This document shows positions 7,154 to 16,959 of a stretch of DNA of 64,000 nt, piece by piece. The DNA is from Fimbriimonas planktonicus (GTDB lineage: Bacteria > Armatimonadota > Fimbriimonadia > Fimbriimonadales > Fimbriimonadaceae), in the NCBI GenBank assembly GCA_965234685.1, contig OZ248539.1, positions 434,001-498,000 of the forward strand, read 5' to 3'. A program made the translations under genes and the position numbers. Within the stretch, counting starts at the first letter, position 1. Each line of letters starts with the position of its first letter. Below the pieces are notes generated by a model. It was not told where the DNA came from and searched no databases. It worked only from the letters and a program-made list of their open reading frames with translations.

Positions 7154-9820
7154 ATGCGTTTTAAGATTCACGCCGCTAGCCTGGTCGGGCTCGTGGCATT
7201 GTTTGGCTGTGGTGGTTCGGGTGGCGGCGGCAGTGCCAGTCCCGTCGACCCGATTGCTCCTACCGAGAACGGGACAGCGAAGTTCAACGTTGATGTTGCA
7301 ACTGGCAAAGTTGCGATTACCCCGCTAGAAACCGGCTCTACGAAGTCGTCCGTTCTTACCGGCTCCGCCGTGACATTCGAGACAACTACGCTCCTCGCCG
7401 AAGGTGGGGAAGTTGGTCGTCGGGCAGTTCGGGTTCGGCTGAAAAACAACTTGCAGGAGGCCATTGGAGTTGGGCGGCCGATTCGCATTCAGTTCGGCGT
7501 TTTTGGACCCCAAAACACCTATCCGACCGATTTGCGGACGTTTGCAACGGTGAGCTCGCCGGTCCGAGACTCCACCGCCGGTGGGTTCTTGGATGGCCCG
7601 GTTGGGTCGGCTTTCCTGACGAGCCCTAGCGCAATTGCGGCTGGCAAAGACGGTTCGATCTATTTCAACGGCACGGACAGTCGGATTCGAAAGTTGGCGG
7701 ATGGATACGTTTCGACGGTGGCCCAGAATGTCCCTGCAACCGGACTCGTGTATCTCACGGACGCCGTTTCTGGGCGTGAGTATCTCGTCGCCTCTTGCGC
7801 TAGCTTGCACAGTATTAAGCTCATCCCAATTGCGAGCGGTAGCGTAACCACCTGGGCGGGGGCGGATAACGTAGCTGGAAACATCAATGGAGCCGCTACG
7901 ACCGCTAGGTTCGCGTCTCCATCCAGCGTTGGAGTAGATGCAAGTCTCAGTCAAGTTTTGGTTGCGGACACCACCAATGGTGCAATCCGAGCGATTCCGT
8001 TCAGCTTTGTCGGAGGCAACTTGGTCGCGGGCTCGGTCAGCAGCAGATATGCCGGCCTCACGAACCCAACGAACGTTCATGTATCCGAGAATCGTAGCGT
8101 TGCGGTAACCGAAACGAGTTCTAGCCGGATCCGAATCTACAACGCAGGCTCGAGCCGCGAGGCTATTTTCGGAGGAACGTTGGGAAACGTGAACGGCGAT
8201 GGTCATGTTGCCCGCTTTGCTGGCCCACGCGGAATCACATCGTTGGGGAACACCTTCTACGTGGCGGATGGTGACAACAACCAGGTCCGGCGAATCGAGC
8301 TTAAAGATGGTGCTGCGCCGCTGTTGGCCGCTAACTGGACGGTGAGTGTCCTTGCTGGCTCAGGTAGTTCCGGATATGCGGATGGCCCCGGTACCACCGC
8401 AATTTTCGGCAACATCGTTGGAATGACCACGGATGGTCAAGGTCGCTTGCTGGTTGCGGATAATGGAGCAAACGGAATTCGCCGCATCGTTTCGGAAGGT
8501 GCTTTCGACTTCGGAAGCCCAACCGGCGCGGCCTCTGGCCAAGCCAGTCTTGCAAACCCAACGGGCTTTGCAGACCTCAACGGGCAACAGCGACCGTACA
8601 TCGACATCGCGCAGCGCGTGGAGCCTGGCCAGTCGATTGAAGCGGGCGAGTGGCAGTTCTCGATTCCATCGGGCTTGAGTTCTTTCCGGTTCGCTGTCAC
8701 GGTCGAAGCGGGTACGAGCGTTTATGCTGGACTTGAAGCAGTGCTCAATCCGAGTGGAGGACCTGGGTCGCCGAACGTAGTAGGGCAATTCTTGTCGCGG
8801 AACGTGGCATCCGGGAGCCTCGTTGGTCGAATCGACAACGTCGCCTTTGATTCGTCAACAACTTACATGAGCTCCGATGCGGCAGGAAACCTGTTCGTTT
8901 CTGACGGAAATTTGCGAACGATCCGACGCATTGATACCGCCGGAAACGTTACATTGGTTGCGGGCAAGGCTGGGAACGGTGGCGGTACAGATGGTGCGGG
9001 TTCCGATGCACGGTTCGGATATCCGAACGCGCTGCAGGTGAATCCGGAAGGCACGGAGATTCTCCTCGCCGACGAAGCGAATAGCACGATCCGCCGGATC
9101 GCGCTTTACTATGATAGTGCTGATCCAAGGATCGCAAACAATTGGAATGTATCCACGATTGCCGGTGCGAATGGCTTACCGGGAGACACCAATGGGCAAG
9201 GCGATGTTGCCCGATTGCGAGGACCGGTCGCTTTGACGGGTCCGTCGACGGACGAAGTCTTTTTAACGGAGTTCACTGGACACCGCATTCGACAACTTCG
9301 CTACATTGGCGGGAACCGAGCCTTAGCCACGTCCTGGTTTGTCGCGACGATCGCAGGAACCGGCGCGCCGGGGTACCAGGACGGCGGTCCCTTTGTTGCG
9401 ACATTTGGAAATCTGGTCGGCGCTGTCTATTCAGCGGAGGCATCTAAGCTCTTCATCTGCGACCGTGGCAACAATCGAGTACGAGCGATGGATTTGCTCA
9501 CCAGGAATGTGACCACCGTTGCGGGTGATGGAAACCTTGGAGCTCAAGATAATGCCAACGCTACCCTTGCCCGTTTCTCCTTCCTCAATTCGATTGCTAC
9601 CGATGCGACGGGTGCTCTTTATATCGGCGATAACACGCGGGTTCGCCGACTCTTCGACGGTGCAATCAAGACGGTCGCCGGCGGAGGGGACGGCTCAGCA
9701 ACGACCGGGGACAAGATTCTGCTTGGGCTAATTTATGGCACGGGCATGAACAAGCAGGGAGACCTGCTCGTCAATTCGGGCGGACGGCTTGTGCGTCTAA
9801 CTCGAAAGCTCGGCCGGTAG
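7154..9820 (+). CDS. NHL-repeat lipoprotein, array copy 2
   Basis: An 888-residue relative of copy 1 with the same order: lipobox LFGC (Cys19), Gly/Ser tether, beta domain, first NHL block, linker domain with PYIDIAQRVEPGQSIEAGEW, second NHL block, and the terminal LVRLTRKLGR. The frame is open further upstream to 7058, but that extension would place 32 residues before the signal peptide. The ATG at 7154 has a -10-like TATGCT six bases away. A 59-base stretch around the lipobox (7187-7245) is identical to copy 1 while flanking codons differ at many third positions. Function unknown; likely anchored to the outer or inner membrane and exposed. Confidence 0.85.
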   Translation: MRFKIHAASLVGLVALFGCGGSGGGGSASPVDPIAPTENGTAKFNVDVATGKVAITPLETGSTKSSVLTGSAVTFETTTLLAEGGEVGRRAVRVRLKNNLQEAIGVGRPIRIQFGVFGPQNTYPTDLRTFATVSSPVRDSTAGGFLDGPVGSAFLTSPSAIAAGKDGSIYFNGTDSRIRKLADGYVSTVAQNVPATGLVYLTDAVSGREYLVASCASLHSIKLIPIASGSVTTWAGADNVAGNINGAATTARFASPSSVGVDASLSQVLVADTTNGAIRAIPFSFVGGNLVAGSVSSRYAGLTNPTNVHVSENRSVAVTETSSSRIRIYNAGSSREAIFGGTLGNVNGDGHVARFAGPRGITSLGNTFYVADGDNNQVRRIELKDGAAPLLAANWTVSVLAGSGSSGYADGPGTTAIFGNIVGMTTDGQGRLLVADNGANGIRRIVSEGAFDFGSPTGAASGQASLANPTGFADLNGQQRPYIDIAQRVEPGQSIEAGEWQFSIPSGLSSFRFAVTVEAGTSVYAGLEAVLNPSGGPGSPNVVGQFLSRNVASGSLVGRIDNVAFDSSTTYMSSDAAGNLFVSDGNLRTIRRIDTAGNVTLVAGKAGNGGGTDGAGSDARFGYPNALQVNPEGTEILLADEANSTIRRIALYYDSADPRIANNWNVSTIAGANGLPGDTNGQGDVARLRGPVALTGPSTDEVFLTEFTGHRIRQLRYIGGNRALATSWFVATIAGTGAPGYQDGGPFVATFGNLVGAVYSAEASKLFICDRGNNRVRAMDLLTRNVTTVAGDGNLGAQDNANATLARFSFLNSIATDATGALYIGDNTRVRRLFDGAIKTVAGGGDGSATTGDKILLGLIYGTGMNKQGDLLVNSGGRLVRLTRKLGR

Positions 9821-9828
9821 TCCAACAG

Positions 9829-9869
9829 AAGCATGGTCCGCAGTTTGCGGGCCGTGCTTTTCTGTCTTT
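9829..9869 (+). terminator. Intrinsic terminator after NHL lipoprotein copy 2
   Basis: AAGCATGGTCCGCA (9829-9842) pairs with TGCGGGCCGTGCTT (9846-9859), counting two G-T wobbles, around a 3-base loop. It is followed by a T-rich tract (TTCTGTCTTT). Confidence 0.75.
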
Positions 9870-9884
9870 GGGTCGCTCATGCGC

Positions 9885-9890
9885 TATGCT
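9885..9890 (+). promoter_or_regulatory. Probable -10 element of the collapsed NHL copy 3
   Basis: TATGCT lies 7 bases before the GTG at 9898. The hexamer is identical to the one before copy 2, so the promoter may still be intact although the gene is broken. Confidence 0.45.
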
Positions 9891-9897
9891 CCGAATC

Positions 9898-10758
9898 GTG
9901 CGACGGTTGCTTTTTCCTTTCGGTGCGTTTATACTTGTGCTAGTTGGTTGCGGTGGTTCAGGCGGTGGCGGCACTACGGTAATTGATCCGATTGCACCGA
10001 CGGAACAGGGAACGGCAAAGTTCTCGGTTGACGTTGCCACTGGCAAGGTTGCAATCACTCCACTCGAAACGGGTTCGACAAAGTCGGCGGTGCTGGGCGG
10101 ATCGGCCGTAACTTTCGAAACCACGACGCTATTCTCCGAGGGCGGCGAGGTTGGCCGACGCGCGGTTAAGGTGAAGTTGAAGAACAACTTGCCGGAGGCG
10201 ATCGGCGTCGGAAGACCGATCAGAATTCAGTTTGGAGTTTTTGGGCCTTCGACCAGCTATCCGACAGATTTGCGATCGCTTGCAACGGTGACAACTCCGC
10301 TTCGTGACCTAGGCGCGGGCGGCTATTTAGACGGCCCGGTTGGTAGCGCACAACTCACATCGCCCAGCACGGTAGCCATTGGAAAAGATGGTTCGATTTA
10401 CTTTAACGGGACCGACAATCGGATTCGAAAACTCTCCGAAGGATTTGTCTCAACCGTTGCGCAGAACGTTCCGGCCGCCGGCTTGGTTTATCTCACCGAC
10501 GCGCTTTCGGGCCGGGAATACCTCATCGCGTCCTGCCCATCTTTACATAGCATCAAGCTGGTTCCAGTTGCGAGCGGAAGTGTAACGACCTAGGCGGGCT
10601 CAGACGGCGTGGCGGGAAATGGGTTGGGAGCGGGCACGACGGGCGATGAAATCTTCTTCACCACGAACATTTTTGGACTTGCACTTGATCCGAAGGGCGA
10701 TCTGATCTTCGTGAATGGGAATCGGCTGGTTCGGCTGACCAGAAAGCTCGGTAGATAG
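9898..10758 (+). pseudogene. Collapsed NHL-repeat lipoprotein, array copy 3
   Basis: The frame starts like the other copies (GTG at 9898, lipobox LVGC, Gly-rich tether, beta domain) and runs through the first NHL units. It then meets TAG at 10591-10593 exactly where the relatives have the tryptophan codon of TTWAGADN. Beyond the TAG the same frame stays open and reads AGSDGVAGN, then TTGDEIFF and the normal C-terminus FGLALDPKGDLIF ... LVRLTRKLGR to 10758. About 600 residues present in the relatives are missing. The join lies within short repeats of the form AG-x-D / AGN, so an in-frame deletion by recombination between NHL units is likely. An upstream TTG or ATG (9868, 9886) is also possible as start. 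A secreted 231-residue stub could still be made. Confidence 0.85.
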
Positions 10759-10771
10759 CATCGCTGAGCTA

Positions 10772-10799
10772 GATAACTGAACGTGATGGCGTATAAACT
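10772..10799 (+). promoter_or_regulatory. Promoter region of NHL lipoprotein copy 4
   Basis: TAAACT at 10794-10799 lies 6 bases before the GTG at 10806. An upstream ATAACTGAAC resembles the ACARCTGAYT box of copies 1 and 2, with its CTGA 13 bases before the hexamer, as in copy 2. Confidence 0.4.
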
Positions 10800-10805
10800 G
10801 TGCGC

Positions 10806-13472
10806 GTGCGCCATCTGCTTCCGTTATCTTTTCTTGCCATTGCATTAGTAGGCTGCGGCGGATCGGGGGGCGGATCGTCCGTTGTAACCCCGGTCCCCGA
10901 AAATCCGACGGAAAAAGGCACCGCCTTGTTCAACGTCGACGTGAATACCGGCAAGGTCACGGTCGTGCCTTTGGAAGGGGCCGATAGCCGAGCAAAGTCA
11001 TCCGTTCTCGGTGGAAACGCCGTCAGCTTCACCACTTCGACCTTGCTGAGCGAAGGCGGAGAAGTTGGCCGTCGAGTCGTGAAGGTTCAAATGAAGAACA
11101 ACCTGAGCGAGCCGATTGGCGTCGATCGACCGATTCGGCTCCAATTCGGGGTGTTTGGCCCGCTGACCGATTATCCAACGGACTTACGAGACCAAGCCGC
11201 CGTAAGCACGCTCGTGCGAGACCTGAATCCCGGCTTCCTGGATGGCCCCGCTGGTTCTGCCCGCTTCTCGAACCCAACTGCCGTTACGGTCGGTGCAGAC
11301 GGCGCGATTTACTTTAATGGCACCGATAATCGAATCCGTCGATTGCTAGATGGCTACATTTCGACGGTGGCTCAAAACGTCGCCGCTAGCGGGCTGACCT
11401 ACCTCAAGGATCCGTTGACCAATCGTGAGTACATCGTTGCCGCCAGCTCCGCGACCCATTCCATTAAGCTAATCCCCGTTGCAAGCGGATCGGTCACCAC
11501 CTGGGCGGGGGCGGATAACACTGCCGGAAACATCAACGGTGCCGCTACTTCGGCTCGATTCAATAGCCCATATGGGGTAGCGGTGGACGCTCAAAGCGCC
11601 CAAGTACTCGTGGCCGATTCGGGTAACGGCGCGGTTCGGGCCATTCCGTTCACCTTTGTTGGCGGAAACTTGGTCGCCGGAACAGTACTCACCCGGTACT
11701 CCGGACTCACGGCCCCCTACTGCGTTGCCGTGGCTTCCAACCGAACTGTCGGCGTAACCGAGGGCAACCTTAACCGAGTACGACTTTACAACGCGGGTTC
11801 TAGCCGGGAGGCGATTATTGGAACCGGGACCGCTGGCAACGTCGTTGGCAGTGGCAACATCACCCAGTTCTCGCTGCCCGTTGGCATCACCGCACTCGGG
11901 GAAACTTTCTTTGTCACCGACGTGAATAATCGTCAGGTCAAGCGGATTGCCCTCAAGAATGCGGCCGCGCCGCTCCTTGCCGCTAACTGGACGACGTCGA
12001 TCCTCGCTGGTACAGGCAATCTTGGCGTAGCCGATGGATCTGGTTCTGCCGCCGAGTTCAGTTCGATTCCTGGTATCGCGACCGATTCTCAAGGCAGACT
12101 CGTTCTTGCCGACCAGAATTCGAACTCAATTCGTCGAATCGTTAGCAACGGTGCCTTTGACTTTGGTACGCCAGACGGATCAGCCGTAGGTGGAACCGCC
12201 CTGGTGAATCTGACCGGCAACGCGGACCTCAACGGTCTTCAACGACCTTTCATTGATCTGAACCAGACGATTCAACCCGGCGAAACGATTGATGCCGGAG
12301 AGTGGCAGTTCAGCATTCCAGATGGAGTGTCAGCCTTCCGCTTCGCGGTGACCGTAGAAGCTGCAACGCCTTTCTATGGTGGCTTAGAGGCCGTTCTAAA
12401 CCCGACTGGCGGCCCCGGTTCGCCAAACGTTGTGGCACAGAAGTTGAATCGTCCCACCTCTCCTGCAGTCTATACCGGTCGTCTGGAGAACGTCTCCTTT
12501 GTCCCTGCGGGTGGGAATATGGCCCATGATGCGGCTGGCAACATGTATGTGGCCGAGTTCGATTTGCCGATTATTCGGCGAATCAGCTCGACCGGTAACG
12601 TCACTCTCGTTGCCGGGCGCGAAAACTCATATGGCAGTGCAAATGGAACTGGGTCGCAAGCGCGTTTTCTCGGCGTTGGAGGAATCGTCGTGAACCGCGA
12701 GGGGACCGAGCTTTTAGTAGCCGACGGCACCTCGAGTACCATCCGCCGGGTTGCGCTGAACGTAGGATCAGATCCGGCAAATGCGGATAACTGGTCGGTA
12801 ACTACCATCGCAGGCACAGCTTCGACGCCTGGAGACACCGATGGAAGTGGCACGGAGGCGAAGTTTAGGTTTCCTTGGGGGTTGGCTGGCTTCAGTAATG
12901 ACGCGATATACATCTCCGAAACAAATGGAAACCGGATTCGGTTGTTAAAGTACGTCGGAGGAGATCGTGCCCAAGCCTCATCATGGGCCGTCACATTCGT
13001 CTGTGGCTCGCCACTCGGAGATTTGGGTTTTGCGGATGGCTTGGGTTCGAACGCGCGATTCAATAATCCGTACGGTGTTTCGCTTACGAAGAATGGCACC
13101 CTCTATATTGCGGATTACGAAAACAATAGAATCCGTGCTTTAAACACGGCTAACGGGACAGTGTCCACCGTCGCAGGAACCGGAGGTTTTGGTAGCAGCG
13201 ATAGCACTTCGGCAACAACTGGCACTTTGTCCGCTCCGTTTGGCATCGTCGCAGATGATTCGGGAGCGGTGTATTTCAGTAGCGGCAGTAGGGTCCGTCG
13301 TCTTCTTAATGGCACGCTGAAAACGGTTGCAGGCGGCGGGAACGGCACAGGAACTACCGGGGACACCGTGCAGTTTCAATTCATATATGGACTTGGCATC
13401 AACCGCCAGGGAGATGTAACGCTAATCACAAATGGTCAACTGGTTCGCCTGACCAGAAAGCTCGGTCGGTAG
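10806..13472 (+). CDS. NHL-repeat lipoprotein, array copy 4
   Basis: An 888-residue member of the array and the most diverged of the intact copies. Signal peptide MRHLLPLSFLAIALVGC puts the lipidated cysteine at residue 17; a GTG two codons upstream (10800) is the alternative start. The beta domain, NHL block, linker with PFIDLNQTIQPGETIDAGEW, second NHL block and terminal LVRLTRKLGR are all kept. It is followed by a perfect hairpin and then by isocitrate dehydrogenase, which marks the end of the array. Surface or periplasmic localisation follows from the lipobox; ligand unknown. Confidence 0.85.
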   Translation: MRHLLPLSFLAIALVGCGGSGGGSSVVTPVPENPTEKGTALFNVDVNTGKVTVVPLEGADSRAKSSVLGGNAVSFTTSTLLSEGGEVGRRVVKVQMKNNLSEPIGVDRPIRLQFGVFGPLTDYPTDLRDQAAVSTLVRDLNPGFLDGPAGSARFSNPTAVTVGADGAIYFNGTDNRIRRLLDGYISTVAQNVAASGLTYLKDPLTNREYIVAASSATHSIKLIPVASGSVTTWAGADNTAGNINGAATSARFNSPYGVAVDAQSAQVLVADSGNGAVRAIPFTFVGGNLVAGTVLTRYSGLTAPYCVAVASNRTVGVTEGNLNRVRLYNAGSSREAIIGTGTAGNVVGSGNITQFSLPVGITALGETFFVTDVNNRQVKRIALKNAAAPLLAANWTTSILAGTGNLGVADGSGSAAEFSSIPGIATDSQGRLVLADQNSNSIRRIVSNGAFDFGTPDGSAVGGTALVNLTGNADLNGLQRPFIDLNQTIQPGETIDAGEWQFSIPDGVSAFRFAVTVEAATPFYGGLEAVLNPTGGPGSPNVVAQKLNRPTSPAVYTGRLENVSFVPAGGNMAHDAAGNMYVAEFDLPIIRRISSTGNVTLVAGRENSYGSANGTGSQARFLGVGGIVVNREGTELLVADGTSSTIRRVALNVGSDPANADNWSVTTIAGTASTPGDTDGSGTEAKFRFPWGLAGFSNDAIYISETNGNRIRLLKYVGGDRAQASSWAVTFVCGSPLGDLGFADGLGSNARFNNPYGVSLTKNGTLYIADYENNRIRALNTANGTVSTVAGTGGFGSSDSTSATTGTLSAPFGIVADDSGAVYFSSGSRVRRLLNGTLKTVAGGGNGTGTTGDTVQFQFIYGLGINRQGDVTLITNGQLVRLTRKLGR

Positions 13473-13481
13473 CACGGCACG

Positions 13482-13509
13482 ATTACCGCCCGGGCAACCG
13501 GGCGGTAAT
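13482..13509 (+). terminator. Hairpin after NHL lipoprotein copy 4
   Basis: ATTACCGCCCGG pairs perfectly over 12 bp with CCGGGCGGTAAT around a GCAA tetraloop. It sits 9 bases past the stop. There is no T-run; it also lies only 13 bases before the icd ATG, so it could influence icd leader structure if read-through occurs. Confidence 0.65.
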
Positions 13510-13521
13510 ATTCGGAATAGC

Positions 13522-14820
<1,299 letters not shown>

Positions 14821-14828
14821 GGCACACC

Positions 14829-15599
14829 ATGTCGGCTGCTCGCGAACTTACGGATCCACGGATCCTGCGAGCAGCCGAATCGTTCTTTCACGGATTCACT
14901 CTTCATAGGAGCCGAACCCACCCGTACATCATCACCCGCACCGAAGGGCTCACCATTCTCCACGATGCCCCGAGGAAGAAGCTGAAAGATGTCCGCCGTG
15001 CGGAGGTGATCACCATTGATCGGGCGCCGAAGGAAGTTCATTCGGGATCCGAACGTTTGAATGCCGAACATCCGCGCTGGAGCCTTGCCGCAATCTATTC
15101 CGATGAGGCCAGTTTGGAAAGCGTAGAAAGTGAGTATCGCGCCTTGGGATATCGCCTGATTGCCCGAGAAGCTTTCTTTACGCACGAACATCACGAACTT
15201 CCCAAGGTGAATTCAAACCTAACGCGGAGGATCACCAGTTCGGAAGAGATGGAGATGTACGCCCGAGCAACCGGACGGAAGCCATACCGAAGCGCAGACA
15301 TTGAAGGGCAGTTTCCGAAGATTAGATGTTATTATTCGGTTTCCGAAGAAACCGTCGTTGGGGGCGTCGCAACCATCCTAACGCCGAACGATACGTTTTG
15401 GGTCTCAAACTTGTGGGTGACCGAGGAAAGAAGGCGAGAGGGGAGGGCGACCGCAATGATGGCCCAATTGCTCCAGGATAATGACAAAGCCGGACCGGCG
15501 ATGACCGTTCTGCTAAGTAGCAAGGCAGGTGCTTACCTCTATCCTCGCCTAGGCTTTGAGCAGATCGGTACGTTGTTGCTCTACCAGCCCCCCAAATAA
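14829..15599 (+). CDS. GNAT-family N-acetyltransferase with an unusual N-terminal half
   Basis: A protein of 256 residues from the ATG at 14829, 8 bases after icd; a longer frame to 14781 would overlap icd and is unlikely. The C-terminal part (about 165-250) is a GNAT fold: WVSNLWVTEERRREGRATAMM is the acetyl-CoA-binding segment and YLYPRLGFEQIG the C-terminal beta-bulge region. The N-terminal 150 residues are not a recognised domain but may be a degenerate second GNAT half. Substrate unknown. Linkage to icd suggests only cotranscription. Confidence 0.75.
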   Translation: MSAARELTDPRILRAAESFFHGFTLHRSRTHPYIITRTEGLTILHDAPRKKLKDVRRAEVITIDRAPKEVHSGSERLNAEHPRWSLAAIYSDEASLESVESEYRALGYRLIAREAFFTHEHHELPKVNSNLTRRITSSEEMEMYARATGRKPYRSADIEGQFPKIRCYYSVSEETVVGGVATILTPNDTFWVSNLWVTEERRREGRATAMMAQLLQDNDKAGPAMTVLLSSKAGAYLYPRLGFEQIGTLLLYQPPK

Positions 15600-15603
15600 T
15601 GAC

Positions 15604-15609
15604 TAAAAT
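15604..15609 (+). promoter_or_regulatory. Probable -10 element of the PhyH-type gene
   Basis: TAAAAT lies 5 bases before the ATG at 15615, a leaderless-type arrangement. Confidence 0.5.
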
Positions 15610-15614
15610 ACGGC

Positions 15615-16466
15615 ATGTCAACGCTGACCGATGCCGAAGTCGCGCACTTTTTAGAGTTTGGGTACATCAAAGTTCCTAATGCCATCCCCCGTTCGGTTTG
15701 CGAACAAGCGGAGTGTGAATGCTTCGAGCGGCTCGGATTCGACATGGAAGACCAGAGCAGCTGGTCCATGGCAAGAATCCACATGCCCAGCACTAAGCAT
15801 CGTGAAGTGAAGGACGTTAGCCCGGTCGCTTACGAAAAGATGTGCGCTCTGGTCGGCGGAGAGCACAAGCTCAAGCAGCCGTGCACGTGGTCCGACGGTT
15901 ACATCGTGAATCTCGGCGTAAGAGCAGATGACCCTTGGGAGCCGGCCGGGCCAGACTGCCCGGGTTGGCACGTCGATGGCGATTTCTTCCTGCACTTCTT
16001 AGACTCTCCCGAGCAAGCACTTTTAGTTATCGTTCTATGGACAGATGTTGTTCACCAGGGCGGTCCAACCTTCATGGCGTCTGATTCGGTCCCGGTGATT
16101 GCCAAGTACCTTGCCGACCATCCAGAAGGCGTTGAGCCAAACGGCTTTGATTTTCAGCAACGAATCCGCGAGTGCAGCCGGTTCGAAGAGGCAGCCGGGC
16201 AAGCCGGAGACGTATTCCTGATCCACCCTTTCACCCTCCACGCCACCTCGCAGAACGTCTTGCGAAAGCGCCGGATCATCACCAATCCAACCTTGATCCT
16301 GAACGAGCCCATGCGATTTGACCTTCCTTTGAACGAGCTTTCGCTGGTTGAACAGAAGACCGTTCACGCCCTCGGCGGAGAACCGTTCAAATTCGTTCCA
16401 ACCCGAGAGCGCGAGCGACGGGTCGCTGGTCCTAAGCAAATGCCCAAAACAACTTCTGAAGGTTAA
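15615..16466 (+). CDS. Phytanoyl-CoA dioxygenase-family (PhyH) Fe(II)/2-oxoglutarate oxygenase
   Basis: A 283-residue double-stranded beta-helix protein. The metal-binding pair His119 and Asp121 lies in GWHVDGDFF. The second histidine is in IHPFTLHATSQN (His209 most likely), and Arg219 or Arg220 would bind 2-oxoglutarate. These features match the PhyH family, which hydroxylates small molecules; the substrate cannot be deduced. No signal peptide, so cytoplasmic. It stands alone between the GNAT gene and the SnoaL-like gene, the latter having its own promoter. Confidence 0.85.
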   Translation: MSTLTDAEVAHFLEFGYIKVPNAIPRSVCEQAECECFERLGFDMEDQSSWSMARIHMPSTKHREVKDVSPVAYEKMCALVGGEHKLKQPCTWSDGYIVNLGVRADDPWEPAGPDCPGWHVDGDFFLHFLDSPEQALLVIVLWTDVVHQGGPTFMASDSVPVIAKYLADHPEGVEPNGFDFQQRIRECSRFEEAAGQAGDVFLIHPFTLHATSQNVLRKRRIITNPTLILNEPMRFDLPLNELSLVEQKTVHALGGEPFKFVPTRERERRVAGPKQMPKTTSEG

Positions 16467-16512
16467 GATTTCTTAATAAAGAATAGACATACGTCTACGG
16501 TTTGGTGATAAT
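16467..16512 (+). promoter_or_regulatory. Classical sigma-70-type promoter of the SnoaL-like gene
   Basis: A TAGACA -35 box (16484-16489), a 17-base spacer and a GATAAT -10 box (16507-16512) form the best consensus promoter in the window. An AT-rich stretch (TTTCTTAATAAAGAA) just upstream could act as an UP element. Transcription would begin near 16519, leaving a leader of about 25 bases. Confidence 0.65.
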
Positions 16513-16542
16513 GACTCCAGCCCTGAGCGGCACGCGGAAAAC

Positions 16543-16905
16543 ATGTCCACTTTAGAAATCGCGAACGAACTCGTCACTCTCGTCAAAGAAGGCAAAAATG
16601 CCGAAGCCATCGAAAAGCTGTACGCAGACAACATCGTCAGTGTCGAAGCCGTTGCAGGTCCTCAGGGAGACACGGCTACCGGAATCGAGGCCGTCAAAGG
16701 CAAGCTTGAGTGGTGGGTCAGCTCGATGGAAGTTCATGAAGCCAAAGTTGACGGCCCATACGTTAGCGGCGACCAGTTCGCGGTGAAGTACGACTACGAT
16801 GTGACGGACAAGAACTCCGGTCAGCGATATCCGATGATCGAAGTAGCGATTTACACTGTGGCGGAAGGAAAGATCAGCCACGAGCGCTTTTTCTACAACA
16901 TGTGA
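16543..16905 (+). CDS. SnoaL-like / NTF2-fold protein
   Basis: A 120-residue alpha-plus-beta cone protein: an N-terminal helix (ANELVTLVKEGKNAEAIEKLYADN), then strands including FAVKYDYDV and MIEVAIYTVAEGKISHERFFY. This layout is that of SnoaL-like proteins, a broad class with isomerase, hydrolase or purely binding members. No catalytic residue can be assigned. It has its own strong promoter and a perfect 15-bp terminator hairpin, so it is a monocistronic, probably well expressed gene. Confidence 0.75.
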   Translation: MSTLEIANELVTLVKEGKNAEAIEKLYADNIVSVEAVAGPQGDTATGIEAVKGKLEWWVSSMEVHEAKVDGPYVSGDQFAVKYDYDVTDKNSGQRYPMIEVAIYTVAEGKISHERFFYNM

Positions 16906-16912
16906 GCTCAAT

Positions 16913-16945
16913 CGGAGTTCTGCCACCCTTGGTGGCAGAACTCCG
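16913..16945 (+). terminator. Perfect 15-bp hairpin between SnoaL-like and OsmC genes
   Basis: CGGAGTTCTGCCACC (16913-16927) pairs exactly with GGTGGCAGAACTCCG (16931-16945) around a CTT loop, 8 bases after the stop. No T-run follows. Confidence 0.7.
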
Positions 16946-16959
16946 TAGTACCTCGTGAT

